Shown one piece after another: positions 9,373 through 30,621 of a DNA stretch of 64,000 nucleotides; position 1 is the first letter of the stretch, and every line of letters starts with the position of its first letter. The position numbers and the translations under genes are program-made. The stretch is from Bombyx mori (taxonomy: Eukaryota; Arthropoda; Insecta; Lepidoptera; Bombycidae), in NCBI RefSeq assembly GCF_030269925.1, contig NC_085125.1:1456501-1520500 (forward strand), given 5' to 3'. The notes below the pieces were generated by a model. The model worked only from the letters and a program-made list of their open reading frames with translations. It searched no databases and was not told the DNA's origin.

Positions 9373-11118
9373 TTACAACACGACTTGTTCTGTTTCAAAA
9401 TAGTCTAAGTTTAAGAGCCAAGACTTCAGATTATTTTTAACGTCATACCTATTTAAGCCATCTATCTGCTGAGATATATTTACTTTATTATAAATTCTGC
9501 TACCTGACGAATAAATCTGTCGTCTGGCAAATTCCGTCCTACAAGCAATAGTGTCAAAGGCCGGTTTTCGTCTCCTTGTGGAAAGTGAAGTTTCTTTAGG
9601 TATTGATGGGAGGCAGGAGTGCTGTCGCAGAACGGACCTGTGGATAAACAGTTGTCTAACCGTCAGCACTCCTGCGTCACGATACAGTTGTCTAGTAGAG
9701 TACCCAAAAGGCTTCCCCAGCATCACCTTAAGCACTGCCCTTTGCGCTCGTTCGATATTAATAAACTTTGTCTTGCAGGCACATCCCCAAATAGGGATGC
9801 AATAAGTTATAAGCGACTCGCAAAGGGAAGTGTATACGGTAAACAATATTTGCTTATCTGCCGAGCCTCTTAGCTTTTTAAAAATAAAAATTAAGCTTCG
9901 AATGCGCGTCGTCACAAGTTCCAGCTGATCATACGAATTGAAACAGCTGTCCACTAACACCCCCAAGTATCTGATATTATCAGTCCTAGCAATCTCCGAG
10001 CAATTACATGCGGAATATCGTCCATTACATACATGGGCCTTGAGAGTAATGGAATCACGCGGGGGTTGGACAGATTTTCTGCTTGCAAATGTTAAAAATT
10101 TGGTTTTGTCAATGTTTAGAGTTAATAGGTTGCGGTTCAGCCATGTCATCGTCTGCTTCATTGCAAACTCAGCATTCTCAATTGCCTCTACCCACGTGTT
10201 GCCTGAAACTATAAGTGCTGTATCATCAGCATATGCAAAGAGACGACAGTAGGGGTAAGATTGACTACAAAGATCGTTTACATAGAGTAGGAACAAAGTG
10301 GGCCCAAGAATACTGCCCTGCGGAACCCCGTACTCAATTTGCTCCGGCTTGCTTATATGAGGACCGATCTTGGTACATTGTGTACGATTTGACAAATAGT
10401 CACTGAAAAGAGACAGAACGTTACCTCTGACTCCCAGAACTTCCAATTTATTGATCAGAAGAGGGACACAGACAGTGTCAAATGCCTTAGACAGATCTAG
10501 AAAGATACCAAGACACTTTTGTTTGCGTTCAATTTCCGCAACAGTGTGCTTAACTAGCGAACTTACAGCATCTTCAGTGGAAATGTTCTTTCTAAATCCA
10601 AACTGATAATCTGAAATTATTTTATTGGAATCTAAAAAGCCACTCAATGCTTTATTCAGAATTTTTTCCAGAACCTTCGATAAAGTTGGCAACACTGAAA
10701 TCGGTCTATAATTGTTAACACTGTCTCTGTCCCCACTCTTGTATATTGGATGGACAATTGCCTTTTTGAGTGAGTTGGGAAATTTTCCGGATTCAATAGC
10801 GAGGTTACAAACGTAGGTAATTACTGGGGCTAACGCAGGACAGGCGAGCTTGAATAACTTAGGGGGTATACCATCCCAGCCAGAAGCACAGTCACCACGA
10901 AGGCCACGTATTACGTCAATGACTTCCTGTTCGGATACTTCCGGCAGAACCATTGAATTCAGTTGAGAATATGTCAACTTGGGAACAGTGGCTTCAGTAA
11001 CCGAAGCATGAATTATTTTACTAGCAAGCTTTTTCCCAATATTTGAAAAGTAGGAGTTAACTGAGTTAATGGAGACCTGGCTATCACTAAAATTACATAC
11101 ATAAAATTTATATTTTAT
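9373..11118 (-). CDS. LINE reverse transcriptase, 5'-truncated
   Basis: The frame is open from the 5' truncation point at about 11118 to the stop at 9373. It has no proper start codon in the window. In order it shows SYFSNIGKKLASKII (linker after the endonuclease), YRPISVLPTLSKVLEK, DYQFGFRKNIST, LDLSKAFDTV, YGVPQGSILGPTLF and the catalytic FAYADDTALI. A C-terminal segment rich in cysteines (GCACKTKF, LITYCIPIWG) follows and the protein ends in FETEQVVL. No internal stop or frameshift is seen, so it inserted fairly recently, but without an endonuclease it cannot move by itself. Confidence 0.82.
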   Translation of the reverse strand: MKYKFYVCNFSDSQVSINSVNSYFSNIGKKLASKIIHASVTEATVPKLTYSQLNSMVLPEVSEQEVIDVIRGLRGDCASGWDGIPPKLFKLACPALAPVITYVCNLAIESGKFPNSLKKAIVHPIYKSGDRDSVNNYRPISVLPTLSKVLEKILNKALSGFLDSNKIISDYQFGFRKNISTEDAVSSLVKHTVAEIERKQKCLGIFLDLSKAFDTVCVPLLINKLEVLGVRGNVLSLFSDYLSNRTQCTKIGPHISKPEQIEYGVPQGSILGPTLFLLYVNDLCSQSYPYCRLFAYADDTALIVSGNTWVEAIENAEFAMKQTMTWLNRNLLTLNIDKTKFLTFASRKSVQPPRDSITLKAHVCNGRYSACNCSEIARTDNIRYLGVLVDSCFNSYDQLELVTTRIRSLIFIFKKLRGSADKQILFTVYTSLCESLITYCIPIWGCACKTKFINIERAQRAVLKVMLGKPFGYSTRQLYRDAGVLTVRQLFIHRSVLRQHSCLPSIPKETSLSTRRRKPAFDTIACRTEFARRQIYSSGSRIYNKVNISQQIDGLNRYDVKNNLKSWLLNLDYFETEQVVL

Positions 11119-11119
11119 T

Positions 11120-14062
11120 ATGTCGACTCGTCCTCTACCATATAAATAGAACAGTTGTTATAAGAATATAATACAACAATACATTCAATAAATGATCAAA
11201 CAAACTATGTATTTTTAATGCTAAATCATATCCATTACATTTTATTTAAATATATTTAAATTATTGATCAGTGACTTTTGCAAGTATAACACCTGCCAGT
11301 ATAATCACAATTTCTTCAAACTCGTTTTCTTCATAACACTGTCTTATCTCACCTCAGAGGAACCATTATGCTCTTCTCTTATTGCACTAAGTGTACAGAA
11401 GAGCTAACGGCCCGTCTGGTTTTGAGTCGGTACAGGTACATAATAAGCGACGTACATAATGAGTGCATAATAAGACGGGTGGACGAGCTCATAGCCCTCC
11501 TGGTGTTAAGTGGTTATCGGAGCCCATAGACATATACAACGTAAATGCGCCACCCACCTTGAGATATAACTTTTAAGGTTTCTGTATAGTTACAATGGCT
11601 AAACAGATTACCGCATTTCATCCATAAAGAGCTGAATTGCGCATATTGTGTGGTATGTGCGTCACAGATTTAGTTTTCCAATTACAGCAACCCTTCGCAC
11701 AATCGAGCACTCTCAAAAGTACTGCTCTCGCGTGATACTCGCAATCGATACCGACTCAGTGACAGAAAATTGACAAGTGTTTTTTCTTTAAGTTGGCATT
11801 GATCGAAAATTTGTTTATATTATCGTTAGTAATATTATTTAATGTTGAAAAAAATTGTAAGGCTTTCGTTTCGTCGTAGTTTATTAGAAATAATCAATGT
11901 TAATTAAAACTGTGCTAACTTAGCGCACTCTGCTGATGCATTTGAAAACTAATTCACGTTCCAATTAAGCTTCAGCATAATTCGGTATTGTGCGTCACTG
12001 AGTCGCATTATGCTCTGTAATTGGAAAACTACCACTAACTGCCTATCTATCGAATAGGTAGTTCTCGTTCACTACTTTTAAAAATGCTTGAGTCTTCATT
12101 GAGCATACTAGCTATACCAAATACTTAGAGCTAAGAAGCTGAGCTAAGGAGCTGATACCCGAGGAATATTATCAAATGTCCAAAAATAGCCTTTATTAGT
12201 TAGAGTAGCTTTATATAAAGCTATATGGTATTGCTATTAATTCCTGGCACAACAGATTTTAAAAATATATCAGCACATAGATTTTAGTCATCCCCCTCTT
12301 CTAGACATGCTTTTTTCTTGAATTAAGTACAAAAATTTGGACGGCTCTATTGACGGATAATGCGGCATAGAAGACGCTTCGAAGATAATTTTATGTACAT
12401 ATACCTAATATTCTTACCGCTCAATATGTTTTCATGTCAGTAAAACCACTTGTCCGGAATGAAGGTTTGGAAGCAGTCTGAAATGCCAAAATCCATTCTT
12501 CCTGCTAGATTTGTATTTGCTTCATAAGACCAGACCAGTTCTCAATCTCAATCAATCAATATATTATGTTGTTAAGCGTGCAGTTAAATAGCCTTGAGAA
12601 TCTTCGTCCTTGCAGTTAGCCAAAAACGACATCATTTTACATTTCAAATAATTTATTTTACTACTTTTTTACCTTTAAAGTTTACATAAAGATAACACAG
12701 TAAATTTAATGTCTCTCGAATTTAAACATCATAAAAACTTGGACGAATTCGATGACTTCAAACAATAATCACTCACAACTTCAATACGATACAGACTAAA
12801 TTAACTTACTCGTAAAGAAAATTCCGTTTTGTTTTGCTTGATGACGTCAGAATTCGTGGCTTTTATTTCAACATTTTAATTACATTTATTTCTTCATCAA
12901 CAGCTGCTACGTCGACTTGTTCTGTGAGTATTTTTAAATATATATTTTTATTATTATTTAAAAATATATTTTCTTCTTCAGCTTGGTACAAAATTCTAAT
13001 GAGCGTCTTATTCATTTATGTGTGTTATATGTAATTGTTAACCACAAAATAAATCGCGTTCAGAAATCATTTCTGCGATGAAAAGATAACATCCTATATT
13101 AAAGTTAGCTCGTTGAATATATCCCACGCAATCCGGTGGAGGACCCCTTTAACTTTGCAAGGTGCAATCAGATTCATTTCATTCAGAGGAAGTTTCTTGT
13201 TCAGGAATTGGGGTACCATTTTTCTGTTCCAAATGCCCACTTAGTGGAGTGAACCTGTCGAACCTGACTGTAGAGATATTATACGACTAAAGGGAAGACC
13301 TTCCACGAGCGGGTGGTATTTGCTCGGTAGACCGACGGTCCGAATGCTGTTGTTCGGAACTTGTATATGTGCGAGCTTATCTTAAAAATGTCATAAGCGA
13401 GATTTGTTTTACTCACTCAGATAGACATGCAAGATCATGGTTATGTAATCAAGGCTCGTAGACATCATAAGGATGCATACTCTGATAAATAAAAATGTTT
13501 TAAATATAGGGCTATATTGAACTTCTTAGATTTCACTCTAGGGCCAGTTCCAACACCACGGGTATGGCAGATTTGACTTTTCATGAGCTATTTTCGTGCC
13601 ATTTTCCATAGAATGGTACAGTGGTAGACTATTTGTGTAGGACCAGGTAACTAAATTACCACAGAACTTTTCATCTCTTAAATAATTTTTTAAGTTCCGC
13701 ACAGAATCGCATTTAAACTATTTCTTAAGTGGTGCACAGAATCATGATTATCAAATCTCTATTTAACATGTCCCTTTTTAAGATCACCGTGACATATTTC
13801 TTCCTAATACGGTGCTGTCAGGACATAGACTAATGACTGATAGACTAATGAATAATGGACGTTAAACATAAAAACATGGAAGTTAAATTAAGCGCTAGAT
13901 GATTGAAGTAAAAATTTATTGTCTTTCCGAGGAATGAACAGAACTAATGTAGCTTAAAATCACATTGCCCTGATAAACTACGAGTAAGTCTAATCATTTC
14001 ATATAATTTAATTAATTTTTAAAAGTCAATCTAAGAGTTTGTTTACTTGATTTCTTTTATAG
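11120..14062 (+). promoter_or_regulatory. Upstream block of GMC copy B, duplicated before copy C
   Basis: About 2.9 kb upstream of exon 1 of copy B aligns almost end to end with 20775-23632 upstream of copy C, with small indels. No open frame is convincing in either. Exon 1 follows an AG acceptor (ttcttttatag at 14052-14062), so at least one untranslated exon and the promoter probably lie in this block. I cannot place the transcription start. It also holds a reversed Bm1 fragment (11463-11600) and a repeat shared with 38137-38335. Confidence 0.5.
11463..11600 (-). repeat. Bm1-like SINE fragment in the upstream block of B
   Basis: It reads in reverse from gacgggtggacgagctcata through catatacaacgtaaatgcgc to gtatagttacaatggct. 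It is shared with unit C (21122-21252), so it predates the B/C duplication. Confidence 0.75.
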
Positions 14063-14067
14063 AAATA

Positions 14068-18997
<4,930 letters not shown>

Positions 18998-19844
18998 TTT
19001 ATAAATAAAAACGTTATTGTTCATGTATTTTGCAGTAATGTAATATCACCATTTGAAATAACGTGATTTTTTTATGTTATCCTGGTTCTATTCTGTAGAT
19101 AAATTAATATAATAAAAAAGGTGTATAAGTAATTATATTATCATATTGCTGTATACTATCTACCAGTTATATAACATAATTATCAAGAAATAATATTGTC
19201 ACCAATAGATTTTTCCCGTTAAAACTAACATCGAATTAGTGTAATGGAATATTATTTGCGCTATCAACATTTTGACGTGCGAGCTTATGCAGTAGAAGAT
19301 ATATATAAACTGATTCCTAAATAAAAAAGGCTAGCTTGTTGATAAAAATCGAAGCTAAAGCCATGCTGACTACGGCTTCAAATGTGTAATTTTCCTACAA
19401 TAAAACTTTATCGAAATGAGCCAAACACCTTAGGTTTACAATAGAATAATCAAACAATAATACTACATAATAATATTTAATAATAGTGATAGTGATCTAT
19501 AGAATTTTTTTTTTTGATAAATGTCAATCAATGAAAATCGAAACTATTCCTAGAAATTGACTACTAAAAATTTAATTGTTAAAGGGAATTAAAAACCTGT
19601 TATGTATGTTTTGACGTAAATCCCCTTTCAGTTGATATACAAGAAGTGTTTTGCCGATGTTTATTCGGGGTAAAATATGGTCAAAAACTGACCCAGTTGC
19701 GATTTTCTTGGAAGATGTGTCGGTCGACGTAAGCTATTTCAGTTTGCTATTTGAATGTAAGTTTTTTCTTTGGATATTTTGTCGAAACCCCATAAGGAGG
19801 CAAAAATCGCGAGAAATGAACATTACCAAATCAATATTTACAAT

Positions 19845-20410
19845 TAAAAAGAGTGGATCGATCAAAACGCCTTCTGTCACAAGACGCGGGTGAAAAGCAC
19901 AGAAATATCCTCTTTACAGATGAAAAAAATGTCACGGTTGAATAACACTACAATAAGAAAACCGAAGCAAATGGAAGCTGAGTAAAGTAAAGTCCATGGG
20001 CGACGGTAACCACTCACCATCAGGTGGGCCGTATGCTCGTCTGACTACAAGGGCAATAAAAAAAAAAAAACAAAGAGCTACGAAGGGCTTTCAAGGACAC
20101 GACTTTTAGCAATGAAGTATTCGACTAAGAAGAAGAAGCAAAATGATAAAGTGTACGCTCACAGTTCTAAAGAAGCTGCTCAAGTGATCGGCAAGGTACA
20201 ACGTGGTCATAATCCTGCGTCAGTGATCCGTGGACTTTCCAGCAGAACTCTGCACCTGGTCACAAGGCACGAACTACCCAAGCCTGGCTTGAAACCAACG
20301 TTTCCGACTTTATAAGAGCTTAAAACTGGCCCTCATCTAGCCCAGAACTCAATCCTTAGACTTCCAATTATGGTCAATTTTACATGTCCTGCTCTAAACG
20401 ACCCGGTGAC
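19845..20410 (+). pseudogene. maT-type mariner transposase relic in unit B
   Basis: It is the same relic as in unit A, a little more complete upstream: DAGEKHRNILFTDEKNVTVE is readable near 19885-19945, with the first catalytic aspartate in FTDEK. QQN again replaces QQD. A BMC1 tail interrupts it at 19984-20072. Confidence 0.75.
19984..20072 (+). mobile_element. BMC1-like LINE 3' tail inserted in the mariner relic of unit B
   Basis: The segment agtccatgggcgacggtaac, then gggccgtatgctcgtctgac and a poly(A) near 20060-20071, is absent at the matching site in unit A (8252). Confidence 0.75.
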
Positions 20411-20498
20411 ATTGAGTCTCACATACCTCGTGCGCCCCTTTTGCGCGGGGACCTCGTAGGAGGTTCGGCCCTAAATCCGAAAAAAAAAAAAAAAAAAA
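20411..20498 (+). mobile_element. Short LINE 3' end with poly(A), unit B copy
   Basis: Orthologous to 8599-8684, with 19 A at 20480-20498 and cggtgac / ggtgac flanks. Confidence 0.5.
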
Positions 20499-20757
20499 GG
20501 TGACTGGGACAAGGGTAGGAGAATGATGATGATGAGTGGTCTCAATGAGTTGTCGTTTAATAAAATTATTTGCAAGAAAGGAATGCACTCGGCTTCGTTG
20601 GAGGATAATGTGAAAGAAAAAGAAGATGAGGGGATCATGTCAAAAAATATCCCGAGAGCATTCATTCACCTTGGACCACACGCTATAAATCTGTTGACAT
20701 AGTTAATGACATGGGCGATTGTGTCGTTTACAGTTTAAAATAAAATAAAAACAAATT
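20499..20757 (+). pseudogene. LINE tail plus hAT-like fragment, unit B copy
   Basis: Near-identical to 8685-8945, with the same stop after PHAINLLT. The hAT assignment is tentative. Confidence 0.35.
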
Positions 20758-20768
20758 TCCTACTGAAT

Positions 20769-23632
20769 GACATAAGGTCGACTCGTCCTCTACCATATAA
20801 ATAGAACAGTTGTTATAATATAATCCAACAATACATTCAATAAATGATCAAACAAACTATGTATTTTTAATGCTAAATCATATCCAGTACATTTTATTTA
20901 AATTTATTTAAATGATTGATCAGTGACTTTTGCAAATATAACACCTGCCAGTATAATCACAATTTCTTCAAACTCGTTTTCTTCATAACACTGTCTTATC
21001 TCACCTCAGAGGAACCATTATGCTCTTCTCTTATTGCACTAAGTGTACAGAAGAGCTAACGGCCCGTCTGGTTTTGAGCCGGTACAGGTACATAATAAGC
21101 GACGTACATAATGAGTACATAACAAGACGGGTGAACGAGCTCATAGCCCACCTGGTGTTAAGTGGTTATCGGAGCCCATAGACATATACAACGTAAATGC
21201 GCCACCCACCTTGAGATATAACTTTTAAGGTTTCTGTATAGTTACAATGGCTAAACAGATTACCGCATTTCATCCATAAAAAGCTGAATTGCGCATATTG
21301 TGTGGTCTGTACGTCACAGATTTAGTTTTCCAATTACAGCAACCCTTCGCACAATCGAGCACTCTCAAAAGTACTGCTCTCGCGTGATACTCGCAATCGA
21401 TACCGACTCAGTGACAGAAAATTGACAAGTGTTTTTTCTTTAAGTTGGCATTGATCGAAATTTAGTTTATATTATCGTTAGTAATATTATTTAATATTGA
21501 AAAAAATTGTAAGGCTTTCGTTTCGTTGTAGTTTCTTAGAAATAATCAATGTTAATTAAAACTGTGCTAACTTAGCGCACTCTGCTGATGCATTTGAAAA
21601 CTAATTCACGTTCCAATTAAGCTTCAGCATAATTCGGCATTGTGCGTCACTGAGTCGCATTATTCTCTGTAATTGGAAAACTACCACTAACTGCCTATCT
21701 ATCGAATAGATAATTCTCGTTCACTACTTTTAAAAATGCTTGAGTCTTCATTGAGCATACTAGCTATACCAAATACTTAGAGCTAAGAAGCTGAGCTGAT
21801 ACCCGAGGAATATTTTCAAATGTCCAAAAATAGCCTTTATTAGTTAAAGCTATATGGTATTGCTATTAATTCCTGGCACAATAGATTTTAAAAAGATATC
21901 AGTACATAGATTTTAGTCATGCCCCTCTTCTAGACATGCTTTTTTCTTGAATCAGGTACAAAAATTTGGACGGCTCTATTGACGGATAATGCGGCATAGA
22001 AGACGCTTCGAAGATAATATTATGTACATATATACATACATATACCTAATATCCTTACCGCTCAATATGTTTTCATGTCAGTAAAACCACTTGTCCGGAA
22101 TGAAGGTTTGGAAGCAGTCTGAAATGCCAAAATCCATTCTTCCTGCTAGATTTGTATTTGCTTCATAAGACCAGACCAGTTCTCAATCTCAACCAATCAA
22201 TATATGTTGTTAAGCGTGCAGCTAAATAGCCTTGAGAATTTTCGTCCTGGCAGTTAGCCAAAGACTACATCATTTCACATTTCAAATAATTTATTTTACT
22301 ACTTTTTTACCTTTAAAGTTTACATAAAGATAGCACAGAAAATTTAATGTCTCTCGAATTTAAACATCATAAAAACTTGGACGAATTCGATGACTTCAAA
22401 CAATAATCACTCACAATTTCAATACGATACAGACTAAATTAACTTACTCGTAAAGAAAATTCCATTTTGTTTTGCTTGATGACGTCAGAATTCGTGGCTT
22501 TTATTTCAACATTTTAATTACATTTATTTCTTCATCAACAGCTGTTACGTCGACTTGTTCTGTGAGTATTTTTAAATATATTTTTTTTTTATTATTAAAT
22601 AATATTTCTTCTTCAGCTTGGTACAAAATTCTAATGAGCGTCTTATTCATTTATGTGTGTTATATGTAATTGTTTACCACAAAATAAATCGCGTTCAGAA
22701 ATCATTTCTGCGATGAAGAGATAACATCCTATATTAAAGTTAGCTCGTTGAATATATCCCACGCAATCTGGTGGAGGAGCCCCTTTAACTTTGCAAGATG
22801 CAATCAGATTCATTTCATTCAGAGGAAGTTTCTTGTTCAGAAATTGGGGTACCATTTTTCTGTTCCAAATGCCCACTTAGTGGAGTGAACCTGTCGAACC
22901 TGACTGTAGAGATATACGACAAAGGGAAGACCTTCCACCAGCGGGTGGTATTTGCTCGGTAGACCGACGGTCCGAATGTTGTTGTTCGGAACTTGTATAT
23001 GTGCGAGCTTATCTTGAAAATGTCATAAGCGAGATTTATTTTACTCACTCAGATAGACATGCAAGATCATGGTTCTGTAATCAAGGCTCGTAGACATCAT
23101 AAGGATGCATACTCTGATAAATAAAAATGTTTTAAATATGGGGCTATATTGAACTTCTTAGATTTCACTCTAGGGCCAGTTCCAACACCACGGGTATGAC
23201 AGATTTGACTTTTCAGGAGCCATTTTCGTGCCATTTTTCATAGAATGGTACAGTGGCAGATTATTTGTGTAGGACCAGGAAACTAAACTACCACAGAACT
23301 TTTCATCTCTTAAACTATTTCTTAAGCGCCGCACAGAATCATGATTATCAAATATCTATTTAACATGTCCCTTTTTAAGATCACCGTGACATATTTCTTC
23401 CTAATACGGTGCTGTCAGGAGAATGAATAATGGGCGTAAAACGTAAAAACATGGAAATTAAATTAAGCGCTAGATGATTGAAGTAAAAATTTATTGTCTT
23501 TCCGAGGAATGAACTAATGTAGATTAAAATCACATTGCCCTGATAAACTACGAGTAAGTTTGATCATTTCATATATTTCAGATAATTTTAAAAAGTCAAT
23601 CTAAGAGTTTGTTTACTTGGTTCCTTTTATAG
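20769..23632 (+). promoter_or_regulatory. Upstream block of GMC copy C
   Basis: It is the duplicate of 11120-14062. It ends at the TTCCTTTTATAG acceptor before exon 1 of copy C. No gene is supported inside; the small open frames at 22472 and 22643 are shared with unit B only through the duplication. The promoter and a noncoding first exon are expected here but cannot be located. Confidence 0.5.
21122..21252 (-). repeat. Bm1-like SINE fragment in the upstream block of C
   Basis: Orthologous to 11463-11600: acgggtgaacgagctcatag through catatacaacgtaaatgcgc. Confidence 0.75.
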
Positions 23633-23637
23633 AAATA

Positions 23638-27292
<3,655 letters not shown>

Positions 27293-27866
27293 AATTTAAA
27301 ACAGAATTAATTTCTAAATAAAAACGTTATTTTTCATGTATTTTTCGGTAATATAATATCACCATTTGAAATAACGTGATTTTTTTATGTTATCCTGGTT
27401 CTATTCTTTAGATAAATTAATATAATAAAAAATGTGTATAAGTAATTATATTATCATATTGCTGTATACTATCTACCAGTTATATGACATAATTATCAAG
27501 AAATAATATTGTCACCAATCGATTTTTCCCATTAAAACTGAACATCAAATTAGTGCCATGGAATATTATTTGCGCTATCAACATTTTGACGTGCGAGCTT
27601 ATGCAGTAGAAGATATATATAAACCAATTCCTAAATAAAAAAAAGGCTAGCTTGTTGATAAAAATCGAAGCTAAAGCCACATATATGCTGAGTACGGCTT
27701 CTTTCGTGTACTTAATAAAATTACCTAAACACTTTAGGTTTACAATTGGATAATCATACAATAATACTACATATTTGATAATAATGATAGTGTTCTATAG
27801 ATTATTTTTTTAGACAAATATCAAGCAACGAAAAACGAAACTATTCCTAGAAATTGACTATTAAAA
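27293..27866 (+). repeat. Downstream block of unit C, truncated
   Basis: It aligns with the first 570 bases downstream of copies A and B, including the poly(A) signal. Similarity stops near aaattaattttggcc at 27866. The small reverse open frame at 27480-27761 is a by-product of AT-rich sequence. Confidence 0.7.
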
Positions 27867-29290
27867 ATTAATTTTGGCCTTTCCATGAAAGACTTAATGA
27901 AGGATGAATATTCCTGTTCATCCAAAATTATCATTCAGTAAGCCAGTGTCACTACGTTTGGGTCGATTATTCAAGACATTTCTCTCCAAGAATAATTTGA
28001 ATACATTATTACCATTAAAGCCTTCTGAAGCCTCAAGGACGCCTAAGCTTTCAATATAACGGTACAAAATTGAGTGCGTCGGCGGTGCTTTGCAATCAGA
28101 TCCTGATTATGTTCAATGCCACATCACAGGATAACCGCAGCGCTAGGCATGTGCGTATATTAGCTTTTCATTTCGTTAGTACTGCAATATAACCAGATAT
28201 TCCTTTGAACAGATCTGATGGAACCAACCAGATGTTAATCTAATTAGAACATGTTAATGAAATCTGACATGTAGTGCACAAATGTGGTACAAAAATGCCA
28301 ACATTTTTGAATATACCGCATCAAAACGAATAAGCTTGAGATAGTCTATCGTACCAAGGAGATGTTATCTGACAAGTCCCAACAAATACCCAAGTAGATG
28401 GTTCTTCATTATTTCAGCTGACCAATTTGGGGGTACTGGGTACTCAATACTAGCCACAGTAATTGGATGGTCCAAATTGGGGTCGTAACAAAAACCAGTT
28501 CACCCCTATTGTCCCGGTCATATTGAGTAATATTTATCGTCGTTATTACTGGGCAACTCAATTGCTCCAATAGTGGTTTGATTTTATGTCCGACAGACAC
28601 AATTCGTTTGATTTTGACTATTTATGTAACCATTAATAATCTTTTTCAGTGCGTTTTATATGTTTTAGTATACGGTTTAATATTTTTGTGTGGGGAATTA
28701 TTGTTGAATTTTTTGAATAATTATTGTAAATATGTCTCAATACGTCAGGTATGAAAGTAGAACCAAGAACTGGGCATTGAACCATATCGAAATAAGGAAA
28801 ATCAAATTATAAAACTTTAATGAGACAAAGACAATAAGAAATTACTTTGAAGAAGTTTTTAGTGGTGCGATGATGATTTTCACGTGTTTTTTTTAGGAGT
28901 TTTATAAATTAAATTGTAATAAATACGAAGCACATAATTGCAGGCATGTTAGATAAATAAGACATTTATTGAGAAACACGAAAACAGTTTTGTATTTATG
29001 CCGGTAAAATACATATTATACAGAATTACATCACTGTTTATATCCATCGTACATATTATACATCAAACCTTGTTCAACGTGTCCCGTTTAGTTTTAAAGT
29101 CATTGTCTACCACTCGATTGCTAAAAATTCGTGTCAAAAAGGACATTTTATTAAATTGTTTTTACTATGCCCATATTGTATCACGAATCATATTAAAGAT
29201 CCTAATCTATACATGTAAATAAAATTAGAGTGTCTGTTTGTAAAATAACCGCTTTTTACTACATGCATATGAATATTATACATACACCAA
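27867..29290. other. No gene recognised
   Basis: The sequence is AT-rich. A segment at 28409-28610 reads, on the - strand, as 63 open codons (SVGHKIKPLLEQLSCPVI) with no family I know. It contains a short symmetry (gaccaatttggggg and ggtccaaattgggg) and may belong to an unidentified transposon. Confidence 0.4.
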
Positions 29291-29321
29291 AATAACATTT
29301 TTTACAATTTTTGTCTGTCGG

Positions 29322-29333
29322 TCTGTCTGTCTT

Positions 29334-29382
<49 letters not shown>

Positions 29383-29388
29383 TCCGGC
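29322..29388 (+). repeat. (GTCT)n microsatellite
   Basis: About sixteen gtct units with two variant units, part of the Helitron-like element. Confidence 0.9.
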
Positions 29389-29553
29389 TAACCTCTGGAA
29401 CGGCTGGACCGATTTTGATGAGACTTTCACTTATAGGTAGCTGATGATATAAGGGGTAACTTAGACTACTACTACTGCGTCACCCGCAGTTATTGTCGTA
29501 CCGCGCGCAACATGGCGGGACTCTTCTATCAATAATAAAATTTAATGTTTCCG

Positions 29554-29820
29554 GTTTTAACGGCCGTCTGGTGTAGTGGTAAGTGACATGGTCACTACAT
29601 AAGGGGGTCGCGCGTTCGAATCCCGCCAAGGGAAGATATTTGTATGATAAATATAAATGTATTTTCCAGGATTATGGATGTATCTTAAATATATGTATGT
29701 GTATAATAAAAATCTTACATTTGTTTCCGTTGCCTGGTACCTGTAACACAAGTTCTTTACGAACTTATCACGGGACCAGTTAACGTGGTGTGATTGTTGG
29801 TAAATATTTATTTATTATTT
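29554..29820 (+). repeat. tRNA-derived SINE (not Bm1) with 14-base target duplication
   Basis: The head has an A box (tggtgtagtggtaagtgac) and a B box (gcgttcgaatcccgcc), the internal polymerase III promoter. The body follows (cttacatttgtttccgttgc, cacgggaccagttaacgtgg) and an (ATTT)n tail. Perfect duplications atttaatgtttccg at 29540-29553 and 29821-29834 prove insertion into the Helitron. Confidence 0.85.
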
Positions 29821-30287
29821 ATTTAATGTTTCCGAAGCGAAGCGAGGGCGGGTCGCTAGTGATAAAATAAATGAACACATAATTTGTTACACCGATACTT
29901 TCCTTTTCCCCAAGCTCGTTTTTCTTTTCATTGAATTTCTCGCACGTGTCACAACAAATACGTCGGTCTGCGCTCAAGCTCACAATCAACAAAGCACCTT
30001 ATCATTATGTTCAGCGGAACTGGAGCGCAACGGAGCTTTTGATTTCGCTGTTAGAGCGTTTCCGTTTGATTCGCAGCTTTCCAGGCTGTAGTTTTACTAA
30101 ACTTTTAGACTGCTTTATTTCAAAGAGAGTTGGGTCCTTAAATGAGCTTAATTAGTAAGTAATTTTATACAAAAAAACTGGAATATTCAGAAGTTTATCA
30201 GCTAAGAATTAATAATAAGACTTTATCTGAATTATTTCATTAATGCATCGAGTAACTTACTCAATAGATTCTTCAATAGATTCTTCA

Positions 30288-30471
30288 GTTCAGAAGCAGT
30301 AATGCGTTTCGGTTTGAAGGGTTGAGCAGCCGTTGTAACTATACTTGAGACTTTAGAACTTATATCTCAAGGTGGGTGGCGCATTTACGTTATAGATGTC
30401 TATGGGCTCCAGAGTAACCACTTAACACTAGGTGGGCTGTGAGCTCGTCCATCCATTTAAGCAATAAAAAA
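30288..30471 (+). repeat. Bm1-like SINE, 3' part
   Basis: It runs from gaagcagtaatgcgtttcgg through gcatttacgttatagatgtc to caataaaaaaatt. Confidence 0.85.
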
Positions 30472-30621
30472 ATTAAAACTCACGTAATCAAAATTGAATC
30501 AGACACATTATGTTCATGAGAGCACAATATCACCTTTGCCTCGTTACTGACGTATGTACATTAAATGGCTAAACAAAAAATAATGTTACCAGCGTTGCAA
30601 AACACCCGGGTAACGTGAATA

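Larger units (their letters stand above)
8959..11119 (-). mobile_element. CR1/jockey-superfamily LINE, 5'-truncated, (ATT)n tail
   Basis: The element lies on the - strand between cctactgaat and gtcgactcgtcc. Unit B has the empty site (20760-20778). On its own strand it starts mid-ORF, continues through reverse transcriptase and a 3' UTR with a TG microsatellite, and ends in a (TTA)n tail at 8959-8990. About 10 bases of the empty-site sequence are missing at the junction, so no clear target duplication is left. Tail and motifs suggest CR1/jockey-type clades; I cannot name the family. Confidence 0.85.
18998..20768 (+). repeat. Downstream block of unit B
   Basis: It aligns with 7293-8958 after copy A. 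The first part is the 3' UTR of copy B with AATAAA at 19004. Transposon relics inside are listed separately. It runs directly into the upstream block of copy C, giving the empty site for the LINE at 8959-11119. Confidence 0.75.
29291..29860 (+). mobile_element. Helitron-like element with (GTCT)n, interrupted by a SINE
   Basis: The typical lepidopteran order is present: a GTCT microsatellite, ggaacggctggaccgatttt, and the end gcgagggcgggtcgctagt at 29860. The 5' end is uncertain. A tRNA-derived SINE splits it at 29554-29820. Confidence 0.6.

Noticed and set aside
12834..13034. 66-codon open frame, repeated at 22472
   Set aside because: It is Phe/Ser/Ile-rich, without motif, and repeated only because the block is duplicated; indels differ between copies.
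29322..29388. Regular repeats suggesting a CRISPR array
   Set aside because: It is a 4-base microsatellite in eukaryotic DNA, with no spacers.
29562..29640. Possible genuine tRNA gene
   Set aside because: The A and B boxes belong to a SINE with body, tail and target duplications; no cloverleaf acceptor pairing is evident.
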